This document shows positions 1 to 5,708 of a stretch of DNA of 6,494 bases, piece by piece. The stretch comes from an uncultured Neisseria sp. (GTDB taxonomy: Bacteria; Pseudomonadota; Gammaproteobacteria; Burkholderiales; Neisseriaceae). The stretch's first letter is position 1, and the number at the start of each line of letters is the position of its first letter. The notes beneath the pieces are model-generated. The model was not told the DNA's origin and ran no database searches. It was given only the letters and a program-made list of their open reading frames with translations. The stretch spans positions 1 through 6,494 of the forward strand of contig CALFOA010000265.1 in NCBI GenBank assembly GCA_937919795.1. The letters are read 5' to 3'. The translations under genes and the position numbers were made by a program.

Positions 1-66
1 GGCATCACCTCGGTGTACCAGGCAGACCGAGTCGCCTGCATCGCAGGCAAGCCAGCTCCCACATTG
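1..66. repeat. Partial Pseudomonas-type REP/REPIN palindromic element
   Basis: On the minus strand this reads GTGGGAGCTGGCTTGCC followed by TGCGATG, the signature of the REP elements scattered between genes in Pseudomonas fluorescens-group genomes. Two nested stems are visible. GCCTGC (34-39) pairs with GCAGGC (43-48). CTCGGT (9-14) pairs with ACCGAG (26-31), the central stem of a REPIN. The matching second REP arm would lie before position 1, so the element is cut by the window edge. It sits about 25 bases past the stop of the trxC-derived reading frame, the usual place for REPs just downstream of genes. Such elements are not known to me from Neisseriaceae, so this points to Pseudomonas DNA. 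The family assignment is from memory of REP consensus sequences. Confidence 0.85.
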
Positions 67-89
67 ACCGAGTTGATGGAGGAGGATGT

Positions 90-302
90 TTACACCCCCT
101 GGCTACGCAACCAACTCATCAACTGCGGCAACGGAAACGCCCCACTCTGGCGCGCCACTTCGCGGCCGTTCTTGAACAGAATCAAACTCGGGATCGACCG
201 AATCCCCAACTGCGCTGACAGTTGTTGATTGGCCTCGCTGTCGAGCTTGGCCAATCGGCACTTGCCCGCCAACTGCCCGGCCGCCTGCTCGAACACCGGC
301 GC
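90..302 (-). pseudogene. trxC: 3' half of a Pseudomonas-type thioredoxin 2 gene (trxC), lacking the active site
   Basis: Read on the minus strand, this codes for APVFEQAAGQLAGKCRLAKL and then DSEANQQLSAQLGIRSIPSL, ending in MSWLRSQGV and a TAA stop at 90-92. This is the second half of a thioredoxin fold. Residues following the usual CGPC active site in TrxC (APxFEQAA) mark its start, and the GIRSIP segment holds the conserved cis-proline. The N-terminal zinc-ribbon cysteines and the CGPC redox site of TrxC are absent, so no thioredoxin activity is possible. The stop is followed within about 25 bases by a Pseudomonas REP element, as expected for a gene in its native Pseudomonas context. The 5' boundary is approximate because the join lies in sequence compatible with both parents. 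Confidence 0.85.
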
Positions 303-1367
303 AATCGCGCGTACTTGCTCGGGTGCGTTTTCCCGTTCCAGCAGTTCGATAGACGCCAAACCGGCGGCGCAGGCAATCGGATGGGCGGAATAGGTGTAGC
401 CGTGGGCGAGTTCCAGCATATAGTCAGGGCCGCCGTTGGTCATAAAGGTGTCGTAAATTTCCTGCTTGGCCACCACCGCGCCTAAGGGTTGCGCGCCGTT
501 GGTGACTTGTTTGGCCAAGTTCAAAATATCGGGGGTTACGCCGAAGGCTTCCGCACCCGTCCACGCACCTGCGCGGCCAAAGCCGGTAATCACTTCATCG
601 AAAATCAACAAGATATCGTGTTGATCACAAATCTCGCGCAGGCGTTTCAGATAGCCTTTGGGCGGGATCACCACACCTGCGGAACCGGAAAACGGCTCCA
701 CAATCACCGCTGCGATATTAGAAGCATCGTGCAGCGCAATCAAATCCAGCAGGCGGTCGGCCAGCGCTTCACCGCCTTCGGGCTGGCCTTGCACAAACGA
801 ACCGGCCGGCGGCTGGGTGTGCGGCAAATGGTCGGCATCAATGCCCTGGCCGAACATCTTGCGGTTGCCGCCAATACCGCCCACCGAAATGCCGCCGAAG
901 TTCACGCCATGATAGCCTTTTTCACGACCGATCAGCAGGCTCTTGCCCGGCTTGCCGCGCAAACGCCAATACGCGCGCGCAATTTTCAACGATGTATCGG
1001 CCGCTTCCGAGCCGGAACCGGTGAAAAACACCCGATTCAAACCGGCGGGCATGTGTTCGACGATTTTGTTGGCCAGCGCAAACGAAGCGTGGTGGCCGAA
1101 TTGGAAGGCCGGCGAATAATCCAACTGCGCCGCCTGCTTGGCAATCGCTTCGGTGATTTCGCTGCGGCCGTGGCCTAAGCCGCAGCACCACAGGCCGGAT
1201 AAGCCGTCGAAAATGCGGCGGCCGTCGTCGCTAATATAATAATTGCCCTCGGCACCGGCAATCAGGCGCGGATCGGCTTTAAACTGGCGGTTGCCGGTAA
1301 ACGGCATCCAATGCGCCGCCAGAAATTCGGGCGAGCGCGGGTTGTTATCAGGGATATGCGGGTTCAT
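90..1367 (-). CDS. Chimeric ORF: BauA-like omega-amino acid:pyruvate aminotransferase (C-terminally truncated) fused to the thioredoxin-2 tail
   Basis: This is one open frame of 425 residues built from two unrelated proteins. Residues 1 to ~357 are a class III, PLP-dependent aminotransferase close to beta-alanine/omega-amino acid:pyruvate transaminase (BauA). Visible marks are AHWMPF near the N-terminus, the GSGSEAADT phosphate loop (117-125), GYHG (151-154, ring-stacking Tyr152), the FDEVI motif with Asp257 for the PLP ring nitrogen, and Lys286 in LAKQVTNG as the Schiff-base lysine. Normal family members run to about 440-450 residues. Here the last ~85-90 residues, which form the small domain and carry the substrate-carboxylate arginine in VRFGGD, are missing. 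Residues ~356-425 are instead the C-terminal half of a Pseudomonas-type TrxC (GIRSIPSLILFKNGREVARQSGA). The start ATG at 1367 has a Shine-Dalgarno (GAGAAGGAG). If the fusion is real, the enzyme is probably dead. An assembly misjoin is the simpler reading. The intact gene would deaminate an omega-amino acid or amine onto pyruvate, giving alanine and a semialdehyde. Confidence 0.85.
   Translation of the reverse strand: MNPHIPDNNPRSPEFLAAHWMPFTGNRQFKADPRLIAGAEGNYYISDDGRRIFDGLSGLWCCGLGHGRSEITEAIAKQAAQLDYSPAFQFGHHASFALANKIVEHMPAGLNRVFFTGSGSEAADTSLKIARAYWRLRGKPGKSLLIGREKGYHGVNFGGISVGGIGGNRKMFGQGIDADHLPHTQPPAGSFVQGQPEGGEALADRLLDLIALHDASNIAAVIVEPFSGSAGVVIPPKGYLKRLREICDQHDILLIFDEVITGFGRAGAWTGAEAFGVTPDILNLAKQVTNGAQPLGAVVAKQEIYDTFMTNGGPDYMLELAHGYTYSAHPIACAAGLASIELLERENAPEQVRAIAPVFEQAAGQLAGKCRLAKLDSEANQQLSAQLGIRSIPSLILFKNGREVARQSGAFPLPQLMSWLRSQGV
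279..302. other. Breakpoint zone between the aminotransferase and trxC parts
   Basis: On the minus strand this 24-base stretch codes for APVFEQAA. The same peptide pattern is expected in both parents: aminotransferases of this family have APxFE at the start of the region missing here, and TrxC proteins have APxFEQAA just after the active site. The change from one protein to the other therefore falls in a stretch that may be near-identical between the two genes, and the reading frame is kept. A shared tract of about this length is enough to mislead a short k-mer assembly. It could also serve in a homology-facilitated illegitimate recombination. The exact breakpoint cannot be fixed without the parent sequences. 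Confidence 0.7.
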
Positions 1368-1376
1368 GCTATGATG

Positions 1377-1385
1377 CTCCTTCTC
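1377..1385 (-). promoter_or_regulatory. Ribosome binding site of the aminotransferase ORF
   Basis: The minus strand reads GAGAAGGAG, with about nine bases to the ATG at 1367. It is a good Shine-Dalgarno match and supports this start, which also gives the usual family N-terminus. Confidence 0.7.
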
Positions 1386-1435
1386 AATATGCGGGTGTTT
1401 AGGCGCGACTTCATTCGCGTATCTTCATTTATTAG

Positions 1436-1461
1436 GTGCAAAATGTAAACAAATTCTGCAC
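1436..1461. promoter_or_regulatory. Candidate LysR-type operator (dyad) in the divergent intergenic region
   Basis: Arms GTGCAAAAT (1436-1444) and ATTCTGCAC (1453-1461) are inverted repeats matching at 8 of 9 positions, separated by eight AT-rich bases. The dyad lies between the divergent aminotransferase (start 1367) and LysR gene (start 1502). LysR regulators usually bind an interrupted dyad of this kind there, both to repress themselves and to activate the divergent gene. Related half-sites recur upstream of the aldehyde dehydrogenase gene (2667-2711). Binding is inferred from position and symmetry only. Confidence 0.5.
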
Positions 1462-1501
1462 CGCAAACCAGCAAAAAACGTACAAGTACACTTCAACAAT
1501 C

Positions 1502-2437
1502 ATGAAAGCAAACTCTTCTCCCTTCGGCAAACTCAGCGACCAAGATTTGCGCTTGCTGCGCATCTTCAAAAGCGTGGCCGACAGCGGTGGTTTTTCGCAG
1601 GCCGAATTGAGCCTCAACCTCGCGCTCTCCACCATCAGCCGCCATGTGAAAGACCTGGAAACCCGGCTCGGTTTGGTGTTGTGCCGCCGCGGCCGCAGCG
1701 GTTTCGAGCTCACCCCCGAAGGCAGCGAAGTCTACCGCGCCGCCGTGCAATTGTTGGATGCCACCGATACCTTCCGCGACACCATACGCGGCATCCATAA
1801 AAACCTCGGCGGCGAACTCAATATCGCGTTGTTTGAAAAAACCGTCTCCAACCCCCAATCCCGCCTGCCCGCCGCGCTTGGCCGCTTTCACCAAGCCGCC
1901 CCCGATGTCTCCATCCATTTGCACACCGGCACGATTACCTCTATCGAGCGCGGCATTCTCAACGGCGACTACCACCTCGGCGTGATCCCGCAGCACCGCG
2001 ACTCCGATACGCTGGCCTACGATTATCTGTTTGGCGAACAAATGCTGCTGTACGCCGGCCGGCAACATCCTTGGTTCCAAGCCGACGTACGCCCGCAGTG
2101 GCAGGATTTGCACAGCCAACATTTGGCCGGGCTGGACTATCACTCGCCCAACGCCAATCTGCTCAGCAACCATCAGTTGCACAAAACCATGCCCGCTTCC
2201 GATCAGGAAGCCGTCGCCACCCTGATACTCAGTGGCATCTGCGTCGGTTTTCTACCTGATCACTATGCCGAAACTTTTGTACGCAGCGGCCAGATGCAAC
2301 CGGTACACCCTGAATTGCTGAACTACCACTGCCGCTTTTTCGCCATCACCCGCAAAACCGGTGAACCGGATCGGATGACGCAATTGATGCTGGAACAACT
2401 GCGTGCGGTGTATGGTAATCACAACGATGATCATTGA
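1502..2437 (+). CDS. LysR-family transcriptional regulator (BauR-like context)
   Basis: A 311-residue protein of normal length for a LysR-type regulator. The N-terminal winged helix-turn-helix spans about residues 13-75: DLRLLRIFKSVADSGGFSQA is the first helix pair, LALSTISRHVKDLETRLG (about 40-57) the recognition helix and linker start, and LCRRGRSGFELTPEG (60-74) the wing. A linker helix follows to about residue 100, then a substrate-binding (PBP2-like) effector domain to about 300. The ATG at 1502 is chosen because it places the HTH as usual. A GTG at 1436 would add 22 unlike residues and overlap the operator dyad. No clear Shine-Dalgarno precedes 1502, so translation may be weak. It is divergent from the omega-aminotransferase and upstream of an aldehyde dehydrogenase, the arrangement seen for BauR and related regulators of beta-alanine/amine catabolism. 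It likely senses the substrate or a product of that pathway; this is inferred from context. Confidence 0.9.
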   Translation: MKANSSPFGKLSDQDLRLLRIFKSVADSGGFSQAELSLNLALSTISRHVKDLETRLGLVLCRRGRSGFELTPEGSEVYRAAVQLLDATDTFRDTIRGIHKNLGGELNIALFEKTVSNPQSRLPAALGRFHQAAPDVSIHLHTGTITSIERGILNGDYHLGVIPQHRDSDTLAYDYLFGEQMLLYAGRQHPWFQADVRPQWQDLHSQHLAGLDYHSPNANLLSNHQLHKTMPASDQEAVATLILSGICVGFLPDHYAETFVRSGQMQPVHPELLNYHCRFFAITRKTGEPDRMTQLMLEQLRAVYGNHNDDH

Positions 2438-2453
2438 TGCAAAGCAGTGCTCT

Positions 2454-2470
2454 TTATTGATAATCAATAA
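2454..2470. repeat. 17-base AT-rich palindrome after the LysR gene
   Basis: TTATTGAT and ATCAATAA flank a single central A in perfect symmetry, 16 bases past the LysR stop. It resembles an FNR box only superficially, since the half-sites are spaced by one base rather than four. It could fold as a minor stem or be a protein site. No function can be assigned. Confidence 0.4.
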
Positions 2471-2475
2471 GTAAA

Positions 2476-2487
2476 TGCCTGTCTGAA
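2476..2487 (+). repeat. DNA uptake sequence, TG-wadDUS dialect
   Basis: TGCCTGTCTGAA is identical to the 12-base dialect I know from Neisseria wadsworthii. It contains the CTG core shared by all Neisseriaceae DUS dialects. The family protein ComP binds such words during natural transformation. It is the left arm of the hairpin at 2473-2537. Confidence 0.8.
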
Positions 2488-2522
2488 AAGATTTTAGCTT
2501 CACAGAAACTCGCAAACTCGTT

Positions 2523-2534
2523 TTCAGACAGGCA
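2523..2534 (-). repeat. DNA uptake sequence, TG-wadDUS dialect (reverse orientation)
   Basis: TTCAGACAGGCA is the exact reverse complement of the copy at 2476-2487. It forms the right arm of the terminator hairpin behind the LysR gene. Confidence 0.8.
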
Positions 2535-2666
2535 TTTTATCGTTCGCTTGTTTCTGCTGATTATATTAATAATGTCCATTAAGCCTTGATTTTGGTCGGA
2601 TAAAGGCAATTTTTGTTTTGGTTCTCGACTACCATAAGCTTATTTTAGGCACGCTGGTCAAGTACC

Positions 2667-2711
2667 TGCAAAACGCCATATATCGATTGACAGCGCCCGG
2701 CGGCTTCTGCA
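2667..2711. promoter_or_regulatory. Pair of half-sites resembling the LysR operator arms
   Basis: TGCAAAA (2667-2673) and TTCTGCA (2705-2711) repeat, in the same order and orientation, the arms of the dyad at 1436-1461. The gap here is 31 bases against 10 there, a difference of 21 bases or about two helical turns. They flank the -35 box of the dehydrogenase promoter candidate. Seven-base words occur by chance, so this is only a suggestion that the same regulator controls both regions. Confidence 0.25.
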
Positions 2712-2717
2712 TATTAT
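2687..2717 (+). promoter_or_regulatory. Candidate sigma-70 promoter of the aldehyde dehydrogenase-sdaA operon
   Basis: A perfect -35 hexamer TTGACA (2687-2692) is followed by TATTAT (2712-2717, five of six to consensus) with a longish 19-base spacer. CATATT at 2710-2715 is an alternative with 17 bases. The long spacer suggests a promoter that needs an activator. Transcription would start near 2724, leaving a leader of about 60 bases. The rest of 2538-2686 holds no ORF or repeat that I recognise. Confidence 0.45.
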
Positions 2718-2738
2718 CGGTTAGATTCAACAGACTAT

Positions 2739-2753
2739 CGTGAGTGATTCACG
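2739..2753. repeat. Small dyad in the leader of the aldehyde dehydrogenase gene
   Basis: CGTGA (2739-2743) and TCACG (2749-2753) are inverted around five bases. The dyad sits in the predicted 5' leader, 17 bases upstream of the Shine-Dalgarno. It could be a short RNA stem or an operator just past the start of transcription. Evidence is symmetry only. Confidence 0.3.
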
Positions 2754-2770
2754 CCATCAGAAAGACAACC

Positions 2771-2778
2771 GAGGAGAA
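2771..2778 (+). promoter_or_regulatory. Ribosome binding site of the aldehyde dehydrogenase gene
   Basis: GAGGAGAA lies about five to eight bases before the ATG at 2784. It is a strong Shine-Dalgarno and fixes the start. Confidence 0.75.
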
Positions 2779-2783
2779 ACAAC

Positions 2784-4217
2784 ATGAGCGTTACCACCCT
2801 GAAAAACTTTATCAACGGCCAGCCGGTTGCAGCGCAGAGCGGCGACACCTTTGAATTAATCAGCCCGGTAGACGGCCAAGTCAACGGTGTGTCGCCCAAA
2901 TCGGGCGCGGCCGATGTGGAGGCCGCTTATCAAGCGGCGTTGGCGGCGTTTGCCGATTGGCGCAAAACCACGCCGTCGCAGCGCCAGAAAGCCTTGTTGG
3001 CGATTGCCGACGGGTTTGAAGCGCGCGCGCAGGAATTGATTGAGGCGCAATGCCGCAATACCGGCCAGCTCAAGCATTTTGTCGCTTCCGAAGAGGTGGC
3101 GGTGTGTGCCGACCAAATCCGTTTCTTCGCCGGTGCCGCCCGCATTCTGGAAGGCCGTGCCAGCGCCGAATATATGTCGGGCTTGAATTCCACCATCCGC
3201 CGCGAGCCCTTGGGTGTAATCGCCCAAGTGGCGCCGTGGAACTACCCCTTGATGATGGCGGTGTGGAAAGTGATTCCGGCGATTGCCGCCGGCAATACCG
3301 TGATTCTGAAACCGAGCGACACCACGCCGGAGAGCACTTTGTTGTTTGCCGAAATTGCCGCCGCCAGCCTGCCGCCGGGTGTGTTTAACGTGATTTTGGG
3401 CGACGCGGCCACCGGCGAAATGCTGGTCAGCCATCCGGGCGTTTCGATGGTGTCGATTACCGGTTCGGTACGCGCCGGTAAAGCGGTGGCGGCTGCCGCG
3501 GCGCAAAATCTGGCGCGCGCCCATCTGGAATTGGGCGGCAATGCGCCGGTATTGGTGTTTGACGACGTGGCAGACATCGATGCCGCCGCCGAGCATATTG
3601 TGACCACCGGCTGCTTCAACGCCGGCCAAGACTGCACCGCCGCCACCCGCGTATTGGTGGCCGACAGCCTGCACGACCGCTTTTTGGCGGCCTTGGTGGA
3701 AAAAGCCCGCGCGGTGCGTTGCGGCAAACCGGACGATACCGATGCGCTTTACGGTGCGCTCAATAACGCTCGCCAGCTCGCCCATGTGGAAAGTTTTATC
3801 GCCAATCTGGGCGCACACGCCAAAGTGGAAACCGGCGGCAAACGCGCGGGCGACAGCGGTTTTTACTTCGAGCCGACCATTATTTCCGGCGTGAAACAGG
3901 ATGATGCCATCGTGCAAAACGAAGTGTTCGGGCCGGTGATTACCGTGCAGCGCTTCAGCGATGAAGACGATGCGCTGGCCAAAGCCAACGGCGTAGTGTA
4001 CGGCCTAGCCGCCAGCGTGTGGACTAGCAACCACGGCCGCGTGCAACGCTTGTCGGCAGAGTTGAATTTCGGCACCGTTTGGATTAATACCCATATCCCG
4101 CTTACAGCAGAAATGCCGCACGGCGGTTTCAAACAGTCGGGCTACGGCAAAGACTTATCGATGTACGGATTCGAGGAATACACTCGAATCAAGCATGTGA
4201 TGAGTTCAGTAGGTTAA
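2784..4217 (+). CDS. NAD(P)+-dependent aldehyde dehydrogenase, gamma-aminobutyraldehyde dehydrogenase-like (PatD/YdcW type)
   Basis: A full-length 477-residue member of the aldehyde dehydrogenase superfamily, cytosolic, oxidising an aldehyde to its acid. Catalytic parts are all present: PWNYP with Asn153, cofactor motif LKPS with Lys176, the Rossmann loop TGSVRAG (226-232), general base Glu249 in LELGG, nucleophile Cys284 in NAGQDCTAA, and EVFGP with Glu380. NAGQDCTAA, NTHIPLTAEMPHGGFKQSGY and YGKDLSMYG closely follow gamma-aminobutyraldehyde dehydrogenases, which act in putrescine breakdown. It is not of the methylmalonate-semialdehyde (BauC) type, which lacks the catalytic Glu. With an omega-aminotransferase and LysR gene next door, it most likely oxidises the aminoaldehyde or semialdehyde product of a transamination. 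The exact substrate cannot be told from sequence. sdaA starts 40 bases downstream on the same strand with no terminator between, so the two are probably co-transcribed. Confidence 0.88.
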   Translation: MSVTTLKNFINGQPVAAQSGDTFELISPVDGQVNGVSPKSGAADVEAAYQAALAAFADWRKTTPSQRQKALLAIADGFEARAQELIEAQCRNTGQLKHFVASEEVAVCADQIRFFAGAARILEGRASAEYMSGLNSTIRREPLGVIAQVAPWNYPLMMAVWKVIPAIAAGNTVILKPSDTTPESTLLFAEIAAASLPPGVFNVILGDAATGEMLVSHPGVSMVSITGSVRAGKAVAAAAAQNLARAHLELGGNAPVLVFDDVADIDAAAEHIVTTGCFNAGQDCTAATRVLVADSLHDRFLAALVEKARAVRCGKPDDTDALYGALNNARQLAHVESFIANLGAHAKVETGGKRAGDSGFYFEPTIISGVKQDDAIVQNEVFGPVITVQRFSDEDDALAKANGVVYGLAASVWTSNHGRVQRLSAELNFGTVWINTHIPLTAEMPHGGFKQSGYGKDLSMYGFEEYTRIKHVMSSVG

Positions 4218-4240
4218 GACTGGATAATGATAAAAAAATA

Positions 4241-4246
4241 AAAGGA
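4241..4246 (+). promoter_or_regulatory. Ribosome binding site of sdaA
   Basis: AAAGGA lies eleven bases before the ATG at 4258, a slightly long but acceptable spacing. It supports the [11 protein letters not shown] start typical of SdaA. Confidence 0.55.
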
Positions 4247-4257
4247 ATAGCGTTGAG

Positions 4258-5658
4258 ATGATTAGTATTTTTGATATTTTTAAAATCGGCCTGGGGCCTT
4301 CTAGCTCGCACACCGTCGGGCCGATGAAGGCGGCGGCTGAATTTGTCGAAAATCTGCAAAAAGACGGCAAAAGCGATAAAGTTGAACGGATTATCGCCGA
4401 AACCTACGGTTCGCTGGCCTTAACCGGGCAGGGGCATGGTACCTTCGACGCCATTTTGCTCGGCTTGGAAGGCAGTCTGCCGCACAGCGTGCCGTTGGAA
4501 GACATTCCCGCGCGGCTGGAGCGTATCCGCAGCCGTCACGAACTGCATCTCAACGGCCGCACCATAAGTTTTGAGCCGGAACAAGATTTATTGATTCATG
4601 GCGATGAATTGCTGCCCAAACATCCCAACGGTATGCGTTTTACCGCTTACGATGCCGAAGGCAAAGAGTTGGCCAGCCAGGTGTATTATTCCATTGGAGG
4701 CGGTTTCGTGGTCACCGATGAAAATTTCGGCCACGAAACCGTTAGCGAAGTGCAGGTGCCGTATCCGTTTAAAAACGCCACCGAATTGCTGGCGCAATGT
4801 CGCAGCAACCAGCTCAGCATTTCCGAACTTGCCTTGGCCAACGAAATGGCGTTGGCCAATTGCAGCGAAGCAGAAGTGCGGGCGCGGGTGGCCGGTGTTG
4901 CCGAGGCAATGGAGGCTTGCATCAAACGCGGGTTGGGTTCGGAAGGCGAGTTGCCCGGCGGGTTGAACGTGCGCCGCCGCGCACCGCAGTTGGCTGCCAA
5001 GCTCAAAGCGTTGCGCAAAACCGAGATTGTAAACACCCAGCTTTGGCCGATGGTGTATGCGATGGCGGTGAATGAAGAAAACGCTGCCGGCGGCCGGGTG
5101 GTCACCGCGCCGACCAACGGCGCAGCCGGCATCATTCCGGCGGTACTGCATTACTATCGCAAATTCAACCCGCATGCCGCCCAGCATCTGGTGGAAGATT
5201 TTCTGCTCACCGCCGGCATCATCGGTATTCTGTATAAAACCAACGCCTCGATTTCAGGCGCCGATGTCGGCTGCCAAGGCGAAGTCGGCGTGGCCTGCTC
5301 AATGGCGGCGGGGGCTTATGCCGAAGTAATCGGCGGCACCCCGCAGCAAGTGGAAAACGCCGCCGAAATGGCGATGGAACACCACTTAGGCTTAACCTGC
5401 GACCCGGTCGGCGGCTTGGTACAGATTCCCTGCATCGAACGCAACGGCATCGCCGCCGAAACCGCGCTGAAACTCGGCGCCATGGCTTTGCTGGAAGACG
5501 GCAGTAATAAAAAAGTAACGCTGGATATGGTGATCGAAACCATGCTGCAAACCGGCCGCGATATGAAAGCTTCTTATAAAGAAACCTCGCTGGCTGGTCT
5601 AGCCGCCACCATGAAGCACAAAGCCATCCCAATTTCCGTGCGCGTGGTGGAGTGTTGA
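4258..5658 (+). CDS. sdaA: L-serine dehydratase (L-serine ammonia-lyase), iron-sulfur type
   Basis: It converts L-serine to pyruvate and ammonia using a [4Fe-4S] cluster rather than PLP. It is a 466-residue single-chain enzyme: the N-terminal beta domain begins [21 protein letters not shown], where the SSSHT motif (15-19) is a hallmark, and the C-terminal alpha domain runs from about residue 180. Cluster cysteines Cys339 (GADVGC), Cys381 (LTCDPVGG) and Cys392 (QIPCIERN) are spaced as in characterised SdaA proteins. The last residue is Cys466 (ending VRVVEC). In the family this C-terminal cysteine reaches into the active site and caps the cluster's free iron until serine displaces it. Nothing is missing or shifted. 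It lies 40 bases after the aldehyde dehydrogenase gene, probably in one operon, and is closed by a strong terminator. Its pyruvate could serve as amino acceptor for the neighbouring transaminase; that is inference. Confidence 0.96.
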   Translation: MISIFDIFKIGLGPSSSHTVGPMKAAAEFVENLQKDGKSDKVERIIAETYGSLALTGQGHGTFDAILLGLEGSLPHSVPLEDIPARLERIRSRHELHLNGRTISFEPEQDLLIHGDELLPKHPNGMRFTAYDAEGKELASQVYYSIGGGFVVTDENFGHETVSEVQVPYPFKNATELLAQCRSNQLSISELALANEMALANCSEAEVRARVAGVAEAMEACIKRGLGSEGELPGGLNVRRRAPQLAAKLKALRKTEIVNTQLWPMVYAMAVNEENAAGGRVVTAPTNGAAGIIPAVLHYYRKFNPHAAQHLVEDFLLTAGIIGILYKTNASISGADVGCQGEVGVACSMAAGAYAEVIGGTPQQVENAAEMAMEHHLGLTCDPVGGLVQIPCIERNGIAAETALKLGAMALLEDGSNKKVTLDMVIETMLQTGRDMKASYKETSLAGLAATMKHKAIPISVRVVEC

Positions 5659-5678
5659 TACAGGCGTGTGATTTTGAA

Positions 5679-5708
5679 AAAAAACCAAGTCGGAAGACTT
5701 GGTTTTTT
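5679..5708 (+). terminator. Rho-independent terminator after sdaA
   Basis: Arms AAAAAACCAAGTC (5679-5691) and GACTTGGTTTTTT (5696-5708) form a perfect 13-bp stem with a GGAA tetraloop, and the T-run is part of the descending arm. It lies 20 bases past the sdaA stop. The A-run on the left means it could also stop transcription from the other side. It ends the dehydrogenase-sdaA unit. Confidence 0.9.

Larger units (their letters stand above)
2473..2537 (+). terminator. Inverted DUS pair forming a hairpin terminator after the LysR gene
   Basis: AAATGCCTGTCTGAAAA (2473-2489) and its exact reverse complement (2521-2537) form a 17-bp stem with a 31-base loop; the bases TTTTAT lie at 2535-2540 at and just past the stem end. 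Inverted DUS pairs commonly serve as transcription terminators in Neisseriaceae. The loop is long for a classic intrinsic terminator, so efficiency is uncertain. It separates the LysR gene from the promoter of the following dehydrogenase operon. Confidence 0.65.

Noticed and set aside
13..228. A 71-codon plus-strand ORF across the left edge
   Set aside because: Its N-terminal part is a translation of the REP palindrome (the familiar RVACIAGKPAPT-like string of spurious Pseudomonas ORFs) and the rest is antisense to trxC. It has no Shine-Dalgarno.
90..302. The thioredoxin part as a genuine redox-regulatory domain of the aminotransferase
   Set aside because: It is only the second half of the fold, lacks CGPC, and replaces an essential piece of the aminotransferase. 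A domain fusion would keep both domains whole.
489..1178. A 229-codon ORF on the plus strand
   Set aside because: It is antisense to the well-supported aminotransferase, with no recognisable motifs. The high GC content of the region produces long shadow frames.
1436..1501. GTG start giving a 22-residue longer LysR protein
   Set aside because: The extension overlaps the candidate operator, has no Shine-Dalgarno and is not typical of the family. The ATG at 1502 places the HTH correctly.
2454..2470. FNR/CRP-type operator after the LysR gene
   Set aside because: The TTGAT and ATCAA halves are separated by one base instead of the four required for an FNR box, and the site lies before a terminator rather than at a promoter.
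2856..3917. A 353-codon minus-strand ORF inside the aldehyde dehydrogenase gene
   Set aside because: It is a His/Arg/Gly-rich shadow translation of a gene with all catalytic motifs on the plus strand.
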